NCBI RefSeq assembly: GCF_040239565.1
Contig: NZ_JBEHWS010000006.1
Location: 1 to 64,000, forward strand
Reading direction: 5' to 3'
From: Fulvimarina sp040239565
GTDB lineage: Bacteria > Pseudomonadota > Alphaproteobacteria > Rhizobiales > Rhizobiaceae
Length of the DNA stretch: 64,000 nt
Numbering within the stretch: position 1 is the stretch's first letter; each line of letters begins with the position of its first letter. The translations under genes and the position numbers were made by a program. The notes beneath the pieces are model-generated. The model was not told where the DNA came from. It ran no database searches and was given only the letters and a program-made list of their open reading frames with translations. Shown here in pieces: positions 50,752-60,188 of the stretch.

Positions 50752-51141
50752 CTACTCGGTCCGGACGCTCTCATCCCGATCCCGCTCGTATCGCGCCATG
50801 CCTGGAAAGTCCGGCAGCCAAGTTTCGCGACGGCTGGTCCAGAGTTCATATGTCGGCGTCATCTGGTCCGGCGCATCGAGCGAGCCGAGATTGATCTCGA
50901 TCTCGTCGCCAGTTCGCGAAAAGACGGACGAGCCACAGCGCGGACAGAAGTACCGTCCCTCATAGCTGTCCGGATTGCCTTCAATGGTCACCGCACTCTC
51001 TGAGAAGATCGCCGACGCATGAAACAGAGCGCCGTGATGCTTGCGGCAGTCGAAGCAATGGCACAGTCCGACACGGTAGGGCTTACCGACTGCCACGAGC
51101 CGAACCGATCCGCAGAGACAGCCGCCGCTCACTCTATCCAT
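50752..51141 (-). CDS. GFA-family (glutathione-dependent formaldehyde-activating-like) protein
   Basis: A 129-residue zinc protein of the GFA/CENP-V fold. Zinc-binding cysteines are in GGCLCGSVRLV near 8-15, GLCHCFDCRKHHGALFHA near 25-42 and RYFCPRCGSSVFSR near 64-77. The founding member binds formaldehyde and glutathione; most relatives have no proven activity. It is convergent with rplT. It may be one of several glutathione-linked genes in the window, but no operon supports a specific role. Confidence 0.9.
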   Translation of the reverse strand: MDRVSGGCLCGSVRLVAVGKPYRVGLCHCFDCRKHHGALFHASAIFSESAVTIEGNPDSYEGRYFCPRCGSSVFSRTGDEIEINLGSLDAPDQMTPTYELWTSRRETWLPDFPGMARYERDRDESVRTE

Positions 51142-51278
51142 GGCTGTGTCTCCCTTACGCGTTCGAATCTCACCAAGGCCAGGTCCGCTAAACCATCGTC
51201 AACAAAACGGCCGGAGGGCGAATCCCACCCGACGCCTACGCAATCGGGTAGCCCGGCAAATCGCGTACCATGCGTCCT

Positions 51279-52181
51279 TCATCGGACCTCGAACTCCTCG
51301 CGAAGCCATTGGATGAGCGCATCCGTCTCCCTGTGGTGACTGCGTCGCGTACCGCGAAAGACGGATATCTCCGTCGGGCGGAACACCGACTCGGCCGAGA
51401 CCTGGACGAGTTTACCTTCTGTGATCAAGCCGGCCACCGTCCGCTTCCACCCGAGCCCAATTCCCTGCCCCGACACCGCCGCCTGGAGAACGAGAGGAAA
51501 GCTGTCGAAGGCGATGGTCTCTGTTGCAGAAGGATACGTCCATCCGATAGCGGCATACCAGTCCGGCCAATCCATCCAATCCTGCGGCACGACCCGATGC
51601 GACAGCCTCGGATAGGCTGCAAGATCACGTGGCGAGAGAGGCAATTCGGCTTGCGCGATAAGCTGCGGCGCGGCGACGGGAAAGACTTCATCCGACGCTG
51701 TAAAGACGAGCCGCCCCGCCCCGGAAGCCCGACCGCTCGTCTGGATCGCGACATCGAACGGCTCGGGGGATGCGGTGAGCGGCGCCAGAGAGCTGACGAC
51801 ACGCACCTCCAGCCCCGGATGACGCTCGTGAAAGCGCGAAAGCCGCGGCATCAGCCAATAGAAGGCCTCGCAAAGCTGGCAATGCAAGACGAGGCCGCCC
51901 CGCTGTAATCCGCCGGATAATCGAATCGCCTCCGTAGATATCTCGGACAGCGCCGCGCTGACGACCCGCCCGAATTCACGCCCTGCTTCCGTCGGAAAGA
52001 CCGCCCTGTTTCGCCGCTCGAAGAGTTTCACACCGAGATGGTCTTCGAGCGCGGCGATCTGCTTGCTGACGGCCGTCTGGGTCAGGCCGAGTTCTTCCGC
52101 CGCGGCCGTGAAACTCTCGTGGCGCATCGCAGCCTCGAAGGCAGGCAATCGGGACAGCGGTGGCAACGCCCGTCGATCCAT
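51279..52181 (-). CDS. LysR-family regulator (GcvA-like)
   Basis: A 300-residue LysR-type regulator. The HTH is at about 7-65 (LSRLPAFEAAMRHESFTAAA, then LGLTQTAVSKQIAALEDHLG), in the pattern of GcvA-type regulators. The effector-binding domain follows. It is divergent from a DMT-family exporter across 69 bases, so it probably controls that gene. The ligand is unknown. Confidence 0.9.
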   Translation of the reverse strand: MDRRALPPLSRLPAFEAAMRHESFTAAAEELGLTQTAVSKQIAALEDHLGVKLFERRNRAVFPTEAGREFGRVVSAALSEISTEAIRLSGGLQRGGLVLHCQLCEAFYWLMPRLSRFHERHPGLEVRVVSSLAPLTASPEPFDVAIQTSGRASGAGRLVFTASDEVFPVAAPQLIAQAELPLSPRDLAAYPRLSHRVVPQDWMDWPDWYAAIGWTYPSATETIAFDSFPLVLQAAVSGQGIGLGWKRTVAGLITEGKLVQVSAESVFRPTEISVFRGTRRSHHRETDALIQWLREEFEVR

Positions 52182-52250
52182 TCCTGATCCTCATGCATTT
52201 TCGCGAATTTCTCATTTTATGAGCACTCGCGTGACTGCTTTCAAAAGAAG

Positions 52251-53189
52251 ATGGCATGGATAATCGACAAATTCACCAGCCGCGGCGGCGACACGGCACG
52301 CGGCATCGCTGCAATCAGTGCGGCTGTCTTTCTTCTTTCCTTCTCGGATGCACTGGTGAAGTTCGCAGGCGACGGCTTCGGGCTTGCCCAGCTTGTCTTC
52401 CTTCGATCTCTCGTGGCACTCGTCCTCCTCGCGGCCGGGCTGGTCGTCTTTCGCGGCCAAGCCGCGCTGAGGCTAAGGTGTAGTCGATGGGTCTGGCTCC
52501 GCAGCCTGTCTCTCGCGGCCATGTGGCTTTGCTACTATGCCGCCCTGCCGTCCATTTCCTTCGCGCTCGCGGCCGCCTGCTACTACACGTCGCCGGTCTG
52601 GATGGCGCTTATGAGCCGCTTCTTCCTCGAAACGTCGATGAGCGTTAGGGACTGGACGGCGATCGGCCTTTCCGTCGCGGGAGTCGTTCTGGCGGTCGAT
52701 CCGCGACCGGACAACTTCTCCCCCACACTCCTGCTCCCGCTCGCGGCCGCCGGTTTCTACGCGCTCGCGGGGATCATCACCCGGAGCCGCTGCCAGCGAG
52801 ATACCGCGGGCACCATGGCCTTGAATCTCAATCTCTGCCTGTGCGCCGTCGCCGGAACTGGTCTCGCCGCCCTCACACTTTTCGGTCCGCTCGACGATCG
52901 CAGCTTCGTCCTCCGCATCTGGCCGACGCTTACCTTGAACGACTGGGCACTCATTGTCCTGCTAGGCGGCCTTCTCACCATCATTACGACGCTTGTCGCC
53001 CTCGCCTATCGCCTGGCTCCGACGCCAACCATCGGCGTGTTCGACACCTCCTACCTTGGTTTCGCCGCCCTGTGGGGTCTCGTCTTCTTCGCCGATGTCC
53101 CAAGCGTGCAGGAAGGTTTGGGACTCGGCCTCATTGCAGCCGCCGCGATAGCGACGAGCCGTAAACCGAGAAGCAATAGGGGCGGTTGA
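52251..53189 (+). CDS. DMT-superfamily exporter (two EamA domains)
   Basis: A 312-residue membrane protein with about ten segments forming two EamA repeats (first ISAAVFLLSFSDALVKFAGD near 20; second near 165, PLAAAGFYALAGIITRSRCQ). Proteins of this family export amino acids or other small metabolites. It is divergent from a LysR regulator. AAGAAG directly precedes ATG 52251; the start is probable. Confidence 0.9.
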   Translation: MAWIIDKFTSRGGDTARGIAAISAAVFLLSFSDALVKFAGDGFGLAQLVFLRSLVALVLLAAGLVVFRGQAALRLRCSRWVWLRSLSLAAMWLCYYAALPSISFALAAACYYTSPVWMALMSRFFLETSMSVRDWTAIGLSVAGVVLAVDPRPDNFSPTLLLPLAAAGFYALAGIITRSRCQRDTAGTMALNLNLCLCAVAGTGLAALTLFGPLDDRSFVLRIWPTLTLNDWALIVLLGGLLTIITTLVALAYRLAPTPTIGVFDTSYLGFAALWGLVFFADVPSVQEGLGLGLIAAAAIATSRKPRSNRGG

Positions 53190-53619
53190 AACAGTGGGTC
53201 GGGAAAATCCCAGGACTATGGCAGTTCCCAAAGTAGCATTGTCCGTCCCACTCCATCTCGCCGCTCAATTCTTCGAGCCTGAGGGAGAGGAAACTGAGCG
53301 ACGCTATCGGATTATGATTCACCTCCGTCGTCGAGACGAAGGAGAATCGGAATGCCCCCGGATGATACCGCTCGGCTGGAGCATCGCCGTGAATGCGCTC
53401 GCAATCCAAGCGAATTGACGGAGTGGGAGTCGGCTCAAGGGATCGCCGGTGCGCTTATCTCAATGGCCTGCCGACTGCGAATCTATTACTCGCACATTCT
53501 TGGCAGCATCAATCGCCCATTAATAAGGCACCGATAATTTGCACGATTGAGGTTGGGCGTTTTTCGACTGCGTGAACGAACGTCCGTCCGAATGCATCGT
53601 TTGCGAGTATCGAGTACCG
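53190..53619. other. intergenic region upstream of the Tad locus
   Basis: About 430 bases with no credible gene. Promoter-like sequence TTGGCA and TAATAA with 15-17 bases between them lies near 53500-53530 and could serve the pilus operon. A frame from 53194 lacks family signals. Confidence 0.45.
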
Positions 53620-54114
53620 ATGATCAGACCAATCGCATCCATCTACCTTGCAGGATTATTGGCGCTGGCCGGATGCCAGTCAGCCAGCCTCGATTCCGGC
53701 AGTTCGGTAGGGCTTTTCGGTTATCCGTCCGGCGCTTCAGAGGGATCGCAGGCGCGCAAGGTCGAGGCGAAGACGCAGTTTCGGGCCGAGAACTACAATG
53801 CGGCCTATGACATCTTCAAAGAGATCCTCGACGCCGATCCGAGCGACAGCGACGCATGGCTCGGCTTTGCGGCCTCGGCCGACAGGCTCGAGCGATTCTC
53901 AGCGTCCGACGACGCCTACGGCAAGCTTGCCAAGCTGAAGCCGGGCGATCCGACCGTCTACAACAATCTCGGCTATTCCCATCTTCTGCGCGGCAATGTG
54001 AAGCGCGCCTATGCCTATCTGGCGCAGGCCAAGCAGCTCGCACCCGGCAATCAGCGGATCGCCAACAACCTCGAGCTCCTTCGAGCAGGCGCGAAGTCGA
54101 AGGACAAGCGGTGA
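53620..54114 (+). CDS. TPR lipoprotein of the Tad locus (TadD-like)
   Basis: A 164-residue lipoprotein. A signal ends in the lipobox LALAGC at residue 18; three TPR-type units follow (KTQFRAENYNAAYDIFKEIL, VYNNLGYSHLLRGNVKRAYA). TadD-like TPR lipoproteins help place the secretin in the outer membrane. ATG 53620 begins the signal peptide; the frame from 53572 is not used. Its stop overlaps the start of the next gene. Confidence 0.85.
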   Translation: MIRPIASIYLAGLLALAGCQSASLDSGSSVGLFGYPSGASEGSQARKVEAKTQFRAENYNAAYDIFKEILDADPSDSDAWLGFAASADRLERFSASDDAYGKLAKLKPGDPTVYNNLGYSHLLRGNVKRAYAYLAQAKQLAPGNQRIANNLELLRAGAKSKDKR

Positions 54115-54869
54115 TGTCGGCGATCCGCGCGGGCGAAACCGAAACACCTCGACCGACGGCCAAGCTCTTCTCGCTCGCCGATGCGCGTGCGGATGCGAAG
54201 GCCGAGCCTCAGATCACCGTCAAATCCGCTTCTGCCGCGACACGGCCCCGGATCGCATGGGAGAAGCCGGCCGCGACCGCTGGCAGCGGAGCAAAGGATG
54301 GCGATCGGCCTTGGAAATGGCCGTATATCGTTCTGTGTCTCAATGTCGCATGCCTCACGGCAACGGTATCGATCGGCGCGATCCTTGCGGCGAGCTACCA
54401 GCCCTGGCAGACGCTCGACGCCATGAACGAAAAGCTCGGCAGGATGGAAGGCGCCGAGCAGCGGCTGAGCAGGGAGATCATCCACACGTCCTCCCGGACC
54501 GACGGTCTCATCCAGCTGCGCATGGACCAGTCCGACGCCAAGCAGTACGAACTTCTAAGCGGCCTCGGTAGCCTGCGTGACAGCATCGACGATACCGTCG
54601 GCGCGATCCGTGAAAGCGACGTGCATGTCGAGGACCGACTGTCGGAAATGATGATGTCGATTTCCGACCTGCAAACCGCGTCGATTTCCACGCCGGGCGA
54701 GCGCCGGAGCGGTCCGAAAACGGTCTCGGCCGTGCTGCCAGCCTCTGAGAGCGAGACCACCAGCGTCCCCGCGCCGACACGCTCGCCCGGTCAAGTCCAG
54801 CAGGCGGCTTCTAAGTTCGAGCGGCGCGAAATGCCTGACGGTTCCGTCGCTTATCGGCGGATCGATTGA
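54114..54869 (+). CDS. hypothetical single-span membrane protein of the Tad locus
   Basis: A 251-residue protein with one membrane helix near residues 73-95 (WPYIVLCLNVACLTATVSIG), a disordered cytoplasmic N-terminus and a coiled-coil-like region (MNEKLGRMEGAEQRLSREII) outside. The C-terminus ends in PDGSVAYRRID. ATG 54114 overlaps the TPR gene stop (TGATG). I do not recognise a family; its place just before the secretin suggests a structural or localising role for the pilus apparatus. Confidence 0.7.
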   Translation: MSAIRAGETETPRPTAKLFSLADARADAKAEPQITVKSASAATRPRIAWEKPAATAGSGAKDGDRPWKWPYIVLCLNVACLTATVSIGAILAASYQPWQTLDAMNEKLGRMEGAEQRLSREIIHTSSRTDGLIQLRMDQSDAKQYELLSGLGSLRDSIDDTVGAIRESDVHVEDRLSEMMMSISDLQTASISTPGERRSGPKTVSAVLPASESETTSVPAPTRSPGQVQQAASKFERREMPDGSVAYRRID

Positions 54870-54990
54870 ATTCGAAATTCCAAAAATTGATCATCGGTTA
54901 ACCAAAGCCAGTGAAGATCAGGGCTTCAATGGAACCGATCCCGCGCGGTGCGAAACACTTCGCCCGCGCCAAGAAACGAAGGTTGGCTGA

Positions 54991-56505
54991 ATGGCTGCGC
55001 TTCCCATCCCGGCGATGGCGAAACGATTGATGGCAGGTCTGCCGGCAATGTTGCCGGCGGTCCGGCGATATCTCATCTGCGCCCTCATCCTTACCGGTAC
55101 GATCACCGGTGCGGCGCAGGCGCAGCAGAGATCGGTCACCATCGGCAGCGGCAATGTCTCCAACATCGTCGTGCGGCCCGGTTCGACGATGACGATCGCA
55201 ACGAGCCAGCCCTTCGCCAATCTCGTCGTCGGCGACGTCGCGATCGCCGATGTCGTACCGCTGTCCGATCGGACCTTCTACATTCAAGCGATTGGCCAGG
55301 GCACGACGAATATCTCGATCTACGACAGCGGCGACCGTCTGCTCGGTGTCGTCGACACGCGCGTCCAGCTCGATCTTGGCGACGTCGCTAGCGCGGTAAA
55401 GGCGGCGGTGCCCGGCGGCAATGTGCGCGTCACGAACTTCAACAACCGCATTCATCTGAGCGGCACGGTGAAGAGCGCCCCGGACGTGGTCCGCGTCATC
55501 GAGGTCGCGCAGCAATATTCTGCCGAGCCGGTGATCAACGCCATCTCCGTCAGCGATGCCCAGCAGGTCTCTCTCGAAGTTCGAGTTCTGGAAGCCAGGC
55601 GCACGGCGGGCCGCGATCTCGGCATCAATTTTCGCGCGCAGGGCGGAACGAGCCTCAGTGTCGCGGGTTCGCGCCTTACGCTCAACGCCAACGAGAACAG
55701 CCAGCCGCAGGCTTATCTCACGGACAATGCTGGCCGGAATTCCCAAGGCACGCCCTTCGGCTCCATGGTCGCTCAGGTATTGGAAAGCGCCGGCGTGCGG
55801 GTGGACGCGGTCATCAATGCGCTGGAAAAGAAGGGCCTTGCCCGGCGGCTTGCCCAGCCGAACCTCACCACCGTCAGCGGCGAGAAGGCGAGCTTCCACG
55901 CCGGCGGTGAGGTTCCGATCCAGGCTGCCGTCACCGGCACCAGCGGGGCTGCGGCAACGCAGACCGACTACCGCCCCTATGGCGTTCGGCTCGAATTCCT
56001 GCCGACAGTTCTCGACCACGGACTGGTCAATCTGAGGGTGACGACGGAGGTCAGTGAGATCGATCCGGCCGTCACCGTCAATGGCAATCCAGGCTTCACC
56101 TCGCGCAAAGCCCAGACGGTTGTCGAACTGAGGGACGGCCAGAGCTTCGCGCTTGCCGGGCTCTTGCAGACGGTGAACTCGCGGACCGTCGAGCAATTGC
56201 CCTGGATCGGCAATGTGCCGATCCTCGGTTCCCTGTTCCGCTCGGTGAGCTTCCAGAAGCAGGAGACGGATCTTGTAATCGTCGTGACGCCGCGCATCGT
56301 GCGCCCCGCTGCCGCCGGCCAGCGGCTCGCCTCCCCACTCGACATGACGCGTCCCTCGACGGATTTCGAACTCTTCGGCCTGGGTCTTCTGGAGGTGGAC
56401 AAGACGATTATCGGCTCGATCCAGCGGGGCGACGGCGTTGCCGGACCCTTTGGCCACTTCATCGATTTTCAGGAAGGGGCCGTGAATGCCGGGACCTATC
56501 GCTAG
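54991..56505 (+). CDS. cpaC: Tad/Flp pilus secretin CpaC (RcpA)
   Basis: A 504-residue outer-membrane secretin. A signal peptide ends near AAQAQQ (residue 45), then the pilus-specific N0/BON-like part (VSNIVVRPGSTMTIATSQPF) and the secretin domain (VNALRVTTEVSEIDP-type strand; LPWIGNVPILGSLFRSVSFQ; ETDLVIVVTPRIVRP). It forms the outer-membrane channel for the Tad pilus. AAGG lies eight bases before ATG 54991. The stop overlaps the start of the small lipoprotein gene by 20 bases. Confidence 0.95.
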   Translation: MAALPIPAMAKRLMAGLPAMLPAVRRYLICALILTGTITGAAQAQQRSVTIGSGNVSNIVVRPGSTMTIATSQPFANLVVGDVAIADVVPLSDRTFYIQAIGQGTTNISIYDSGDRLLGVVDTRVQLDLGDVASAVKAAVPGGNVRVTNFNNRIHLSGTVKSAPDVVRVIEVAQQYSAEPVINAISVSDAQQVSLEVRVLEARRTAGRDLGINFRAQGGTSLSVAGSRLTLNANENSQPQAYLTDNAGRNSQGTPFGSMVAQVLESAGVRVDAVINALEKKGLARRLAQPNLTTVSGEKASFHAGGEVPIQAAVTGTSGAAATQTDYRPYGVRLEFLPTVLDHGLVNLRVTTEVSEIDPAVTVNGNPGFTSRKAQTVVELRDGQSFALAGLLQTVNSRTVEQLPWIGNVPILGSLFRSVSFQKQETDLVIVVTPRIVRPAAAGQRLASPLDMTRPSTDFELFGLGLLEVDKTIIGSIQRGDGVAGPFGHFIDFQEGAVNAGTYR

Positions 56506-56767
56506 GCTTCTCCTCATCGCCCCGATGCTCGCGGTCACAGGCTGCACCGCGGACTACTTCAACACAGGCGACGGCATCTATGCCGGCGCCGGCTACGCGA
56601 TGCAGCATAATCTCGCGATCCATCGCGCCGATCCTTATCCGCAATATGGCGCCGCGACCGGCATTTGGACGGACGGAAAGAGCGCGGCGGAGGCGGTTCG
56701 GAAACACCGTGCGGGACCGATCGCGCCGACAGCGCCGATTGCGACATCACCTCTTCCTGAGGGCTGA
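56486..56767 (+). CDS. small lipoprotein of the Tad locus
   Basis: A 93-residue predicted lipoprotein with lipobox AVTGC at residues 16-20 (LLLIAPMLAVTGCTADYFNT). The rest is short and polar (GYAMQHNLAIHRADPYPQYG). It overlaps cpaC by 20 bases and precedes cpaB. The position matches where some loci carry the outer-membrane accessory CpaD, but it is too short for that family. Its role is inferred as a secretin helper. Confidence 0.72.
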   Translation: MPGPIARLLLIAPMLAVTGCTADYFNTGDGIYAGAGYAMQHNLAIHRADPYPQYGAATGIWTDGKSAAEAVRKHRAGPIAPTAPIATSPLPEG

Positions 56768-56910
56768 TTGTCCCCAGCCATTTCGAAGCCACAAGCTCCA
56801 GATTTCGAAGGCGATTTCGCATTAACCCGCCTGCAAGAAGCGGCCGATAGACTTTCCAGTTCAAGGTCTCGTGCACGCTCTGCGAGACGATCGTGGAGAA
56901 GGTGGAGGCC

Positions 56911-57750
56911 ATGCTTCGTTATCTCATTCTGGCTGCGGCCGTCTCCTCGGGAGGTGCCGCCGCCTGGCTGACCGTCGACGGTGGTCGCCAGCCCGAGATG
57001 ACCGAGTCCTTCGTCGAGGCGCCAATCGCGACGACGGATGTTCTCGTCGCGGCTGCCGACATGCCGGAGGGCAGTCGGCTGTCGCCGGAAACCCTGCGCT
57101 GGCAGCCTTGGCCGGAGGCCAGCGTCAAGACGGGCTTCATCACACGTACCGCCAGTCCGAACGCGCTCGGCGAACTTGAGGGATCGCTCGTTCGCAAGCC
57201 GCTTCTCGAAAGCGACCCGATCATGGAAGCAAAGCTTGCGCCGAAGAGCAGCGGCTACATGTCCGCGCTTCTGCCTGCGGGCAAGCGGGCCGTGGCGGTC
57301 AAGGTCTCCGCCGAAAGCAGCGCCGGCGGCTTCGTCTTGCCGAATGATCGCGTGGACGTCGTCCACACGACGACGCGATCGCAGGACGAGGGTTCGACGA
57401 CGACCAGTCGCGTCATCCTCGGAAATGTCCGGGTGCTCGCTGTCGACCAGAGCCAGATGGGCGAAGACGACGGCAAGCAGACGACGGTTCTCGGCCAGAC
57501 CGCGACACTGGAACTCGATCTCGGCCAGGTGCGCACGATCACGGCCGCCCAAGCGACCGGCACGCTCACCCTGGCGCTGCGCTCCATTGCCGATGCGGCT
57601 GCCGAAACGCCGCTCGAACTGCCCGAGGAAGCACCGAAGCTGAAAACCAGGACGCCGCCGAAGCTGATGGTGACGGTGAGCAGGAACGGTAAAACCGAGA
57701 CCGTCGAGGTGAACCGCCATACCCGCGTCTCCGCGCACAGGATGAACTGA
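56911..57750 (+). CDS. cpaB: Tad/Flp pilus assembly protein CpaB (RcpC)
   Basis: A 279-residue protein with an N-terminal membrane helix (MLRYLILAAAVSSGGAAAWL), a SAF/AFP-like domain at about 40-110 (VLVAAADMPEGSRLSPETLR) and a beta-rich C-terminal part (LLPAGKRAVAVKVSAESSAG). CpaB/RcpC works with the secretin in the periplasm. GAAGG lies eight bases before ATG 56911. It is three bases from cpaE. Confidence 0.92.
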   Translation: MLRYLILAAAVSSGGAAAWLTVDGGRQPEMTESFVEAPIATTDVLVAAADMPEGSRLSPETLRWQPWPEASVKTGFITRTASPNALGELEGSLVRKPLLESDPIMEAKLAPKSSGYMSALLPAGKRAVAVKVSAESSAGGFVLPNDRVDVVHTTTRSQDEGSTTTSRVILGNVRVLAVDQSQMGEDDGKQTTVLGQTATLELDLGQVRTITAAQATGTLTLALRSIADAAAETPLELPEEAPKLKTRTPPKLMVTVSRNGKTETVEVNRHTRVSAHRMN

Positions 57751-57753
57751 TCG

Positions 57754-59043
57754 ATGCTCGAAGACGACCTCGAAACGGGCCGAGTTGCTTCGATGGACGC
57801 ATCCGAAGGGACTGGCGAAGGCCCGGGACCCGATATCGCGCCCATCCTGACGCCCCGGATCGACATCGCCGTCTTTTCCGAAAGCGCGGCGCTGACCGAG
57901 GCCGGCCACGCCCTCAAGGCGGATCGGCGCATGCGGCGGGCGCGGCTGGAGATCCATGACGGCGCGATGGCAACCGCGATCGCCCATTATAAGACGAACC
58001 GTACGCCCAATCTGATCGTCGTCGAGGCGCCGGCGGACGAGGCGCTACTGTTCGAAGGGCTCAGCGCCCTTTCGGAGGAATGTCTCCAGAGCACCAAGGT
58101 CATCGTCGTCGGTCAACGCAACGACATCAAGCTTTATCGCGACCTGATCGATTTCGGCGTTGGCGAATATGTAGCACATCCGCTCGACAGCATCAGCCTT
58201 CTGTCGGCGATCGGCCGCCTCTATCGCAGCGAGACCAGGCATGCGCTTGGAAAGGTATTTGCCTTCTTCGGCGCGCGCGGCGGAGTCGGCTCCTCAACGC
58301 TTGCCCATAACACGGCCTGGTCGCTCGCGACCGACCAGCAGAAAGACGTTCTCCTCGTCGATATGGACCTGTCTTTCGGAACTTCGGGTCTCGACTTCAA
58401 CCTGTCCCCGCCTGCCGGCGTTGCCGATGCGCTCGCCGAGGCGGCCAAGCTCGACGAGGCGCGGCTCGAACGCATGGTCGCCAAAAAGGGCGAACGTCTC
58501 GGCATCCTCGCCCCGCCGCTGACGATGGATGGCGACTTCGATCTAGCCGGCGAGCGGCTGGAGCATCTGATCGGCACTGCCCGCAAGGCGGCCCAGATCG
58601 TCGTTCTCGACCTGCCGCACACCTGGGCACCCTGGGTGCGCGAACTCCTCTTGGAAAGTGACGAGATCGTCGTCACGGCGGCGCCTGACCTCGCCAATAT
58701 GCGCAATTTCAAGAAGGTTTCGGAATATCTCTCGAACTCGCGTCCCAACGATCGGCCGACGCGCCTCGTCCTCAACCAGATCGGCTTGCCGAAGCGCCCG
58801 GAGATCAAGATCGACGACTTCACTCGGGCGGTGGGCTGCAAGGCGGAGATGGAACTCGCCTATGACGGCGTTCTCTTCGGACGCGCCGCCAACAATGGCC
58901 AGATGCTCGCCGAGACGGGTCGCAAGGTGCCAAGCGCCCGCCTGATCGCAGATTTCGCCGACCGCCTTGCGAATGGCAGCGCGGTCAAGGCGAAGAAGGC
59001 CGCCTCCTCGCCTTTGACACGCCTCTTCAAGCGCGCCGGATAG
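57754..59043 (+). CDS. cpaE: pilus localisation ATPase CpaE (TadZ)
   Basis: A 429-residue MinD/ParA-like ATPase. A receiver-like N-terminal domain (TKVIVVGQRNDIKLYRDLID) precedes the P-loop domain from about 165: FFGARGGVGSSTLAHNTAWS is the deviant Walker A and LLVDMDLSFGTSGLDF follows. TadZ/CpaE places the secretion machine at the cell pole. The stop and the next ATG touch directly, so the genes form one operon. Confidence 0.94.
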   Translation: MLEDDLETGRVASMDASEGTGEGPGPDIAPILTPRIDIAVFSESAALTEAGHALKADRRMRRARLEIHDGAMATAIAHYKTNRTPNLIVVEAPADEALLFEGLSALSEECLQSTKVIVVGQRNDIKLYRDLIDFGVGEYVAHPLDSISLLSAIGRLYRSETRHALGKVFAFFGARGGVGSSTLAHNTAWSLATDQQKDVLLVDMDLSFGTSGLDFNLSPPAGVADALAEAAKLDEARLERMVAKKGERLGILAPPLTMDGDFDLAGERLEHLIGTARKAAQIVVLDLPHTWAPWVRELLLESDEIVVTAAPDLANMRNFKKVSEYLSNSRPNDRPTRLVLNQIGLPKRPEIKIDDFTRAVGCKAEMELAYDGVLFGRAANNGQMLAETGRKVPSARLIADFADRLANGSAVKAKKAASSPLTRLFKRAG

Positions 59044-59574
59044 ATGGCGCGCGGCGATCCGATCCGTGGGAGCTCTCCCCTCGCACTTTGCCGAAACTGC
59101 GCCGCGGCGTGGAGGAATATGCTGCCGCCTTTACTGCGGGAGACCGATGGCGTCGCAGCCGTCGAGTTCGCGCTCGTCTCGCCGTTCTTCGTCTTCGCGT
59201 TTCTTGCGATGGTCGACGCAGGCTTGGTCCTCAACGAAAAGCTCGCGGTCGATCAGATCATGCGGTCCGGCGCGCATATCGCGATGACCGATCCCGGCAC
59301 ACAGGCGGTCTACGACTCGATCGCAGCGACCGCAGCCTCGGAATATACGGTCGTCGCTGCACCGCAGGAGGCGACGGTCGACCAGATCTCGCTCGCGGTC
59401 ACCCGTTTCTTTGCCTGTCCGGAATCGCCGGACGTCTCCGTCGCCGCAGGCACCACCTGTGCCGGTTCGCAGCCAACCTCTGCCTTTTATCGCGCGGTCG
59501 CGACGAAACCCTACGACGAGATCCTGCTTCGCTATTTCGAGGTAAATTCGGTCATTCAGGTGCAGGTGCGATGA
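59044..59574 (+). CDS. TadE-like minor pseudopilin
   Basis: A 176-residue protein of the TadE/TadG type. An N-terminal hydrophilic part leads to the typical prepilin-like segment RETDGVAAVEFALVSPFFVF, AFLAMVDAGLVL near residues 33-65. The rest is periplasmic (SPDVSVAAGTTCAGS). Such proteins are minor pilins processed by the prepilin peptidase. It begins at the base after the cpaE stop and overlaps the next TadE-like gene by four bases. Confidence 0.87.
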   Translation: MARGDPIRGSSPLALCRNCAAAWRNMLPPLLRETDGVAAVEFALVSPFFVFAFLAMVDAGLVLNEKLAVDQIMRSGAHIAMTDPGTQAVYDSIAATAASEYTVVAAPQEATVDQISLAVTRFFACPESPDVSVAAGTTCAGSQPTSAFYRAVATKPYDEILLRYFEVNSVIQVQVR

Positions 59575-59960
59575 GGCTCAGGTGTTTCGGTTCTGATGAG
59601 AAAGGCGCGACCGCGATCGAATTCGCGCTCATCTTGTTCCCGATGCTACTTTTGTTTCTGGGGACCTTCGAATTCGCGCGCGCTCTTCAGACGAACAACA
59701 ATCTGAGTTATGCGGCCGGGCTCGCAAGCCGGGCGATCCTCACGGACAATGCGATCACCGAAGACGCGCTTTCGGCAAAGATCCGAAATGCCTTCGTCGG
59801 AGGCGATCCGGATCGCCTCACCATAGCCTATGCGAGCGAGGTCTCGGGTGGCGTCACCTTCCGCGAGATGACCCTCAGCTATCCCTTCGACTTCGTGATC
59901 TCGGCGGTCTCCTCCAAGCCAATAACCCTGAGTGTGACGCGGCGCGTTCCAACAGAGTAA
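59571..59960 (+). CDS. second TadE-like minor pseudopilin
   Basis: A 129-residue TadE-like protein. The motif SDEKGATAIEFALILFPMLL is close to the N-terminus, with the Glu typical of pseudopilins. It overlaps the gene before it (ATGA) and is the last of the first transcriptional block; a 228-base gap separates it from cpaF. The two TadE-like genes probably form a pair (TadE/TadF). Confidence 0.87.
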   Translation: MRLRCFGSDEKGATAIEFALILFPMLLLFLGTFEFARALQTNNNLSYAAGLASRAILTDNAITEDALSAKIRNAFVGGDPDRLTIAYASEVSGGVTFREMTLSYPFDFVISAVSSKPITLSVTRRVPTE

Positions 59961-60188
59961 AACGTCGAAGAAACGGGATATTCATCCTGTTTTCAGGCAC
60001 TTGGCGATCAATGCGGATCATCCGGCATTTTCCGCAACTATACTTCAAATTGAAAATACCGGCTTCATCCGCCCGAAACGACACGCCCCTAGCATCGGAT
60101 CAAGTCAAGGCGACATGGGCTCCCCGCAAGGCTCCGGCGTGACGGGTCGAGCCGAAATGCGTCGCCGAACGCCGATCTGGAGAAGGCA

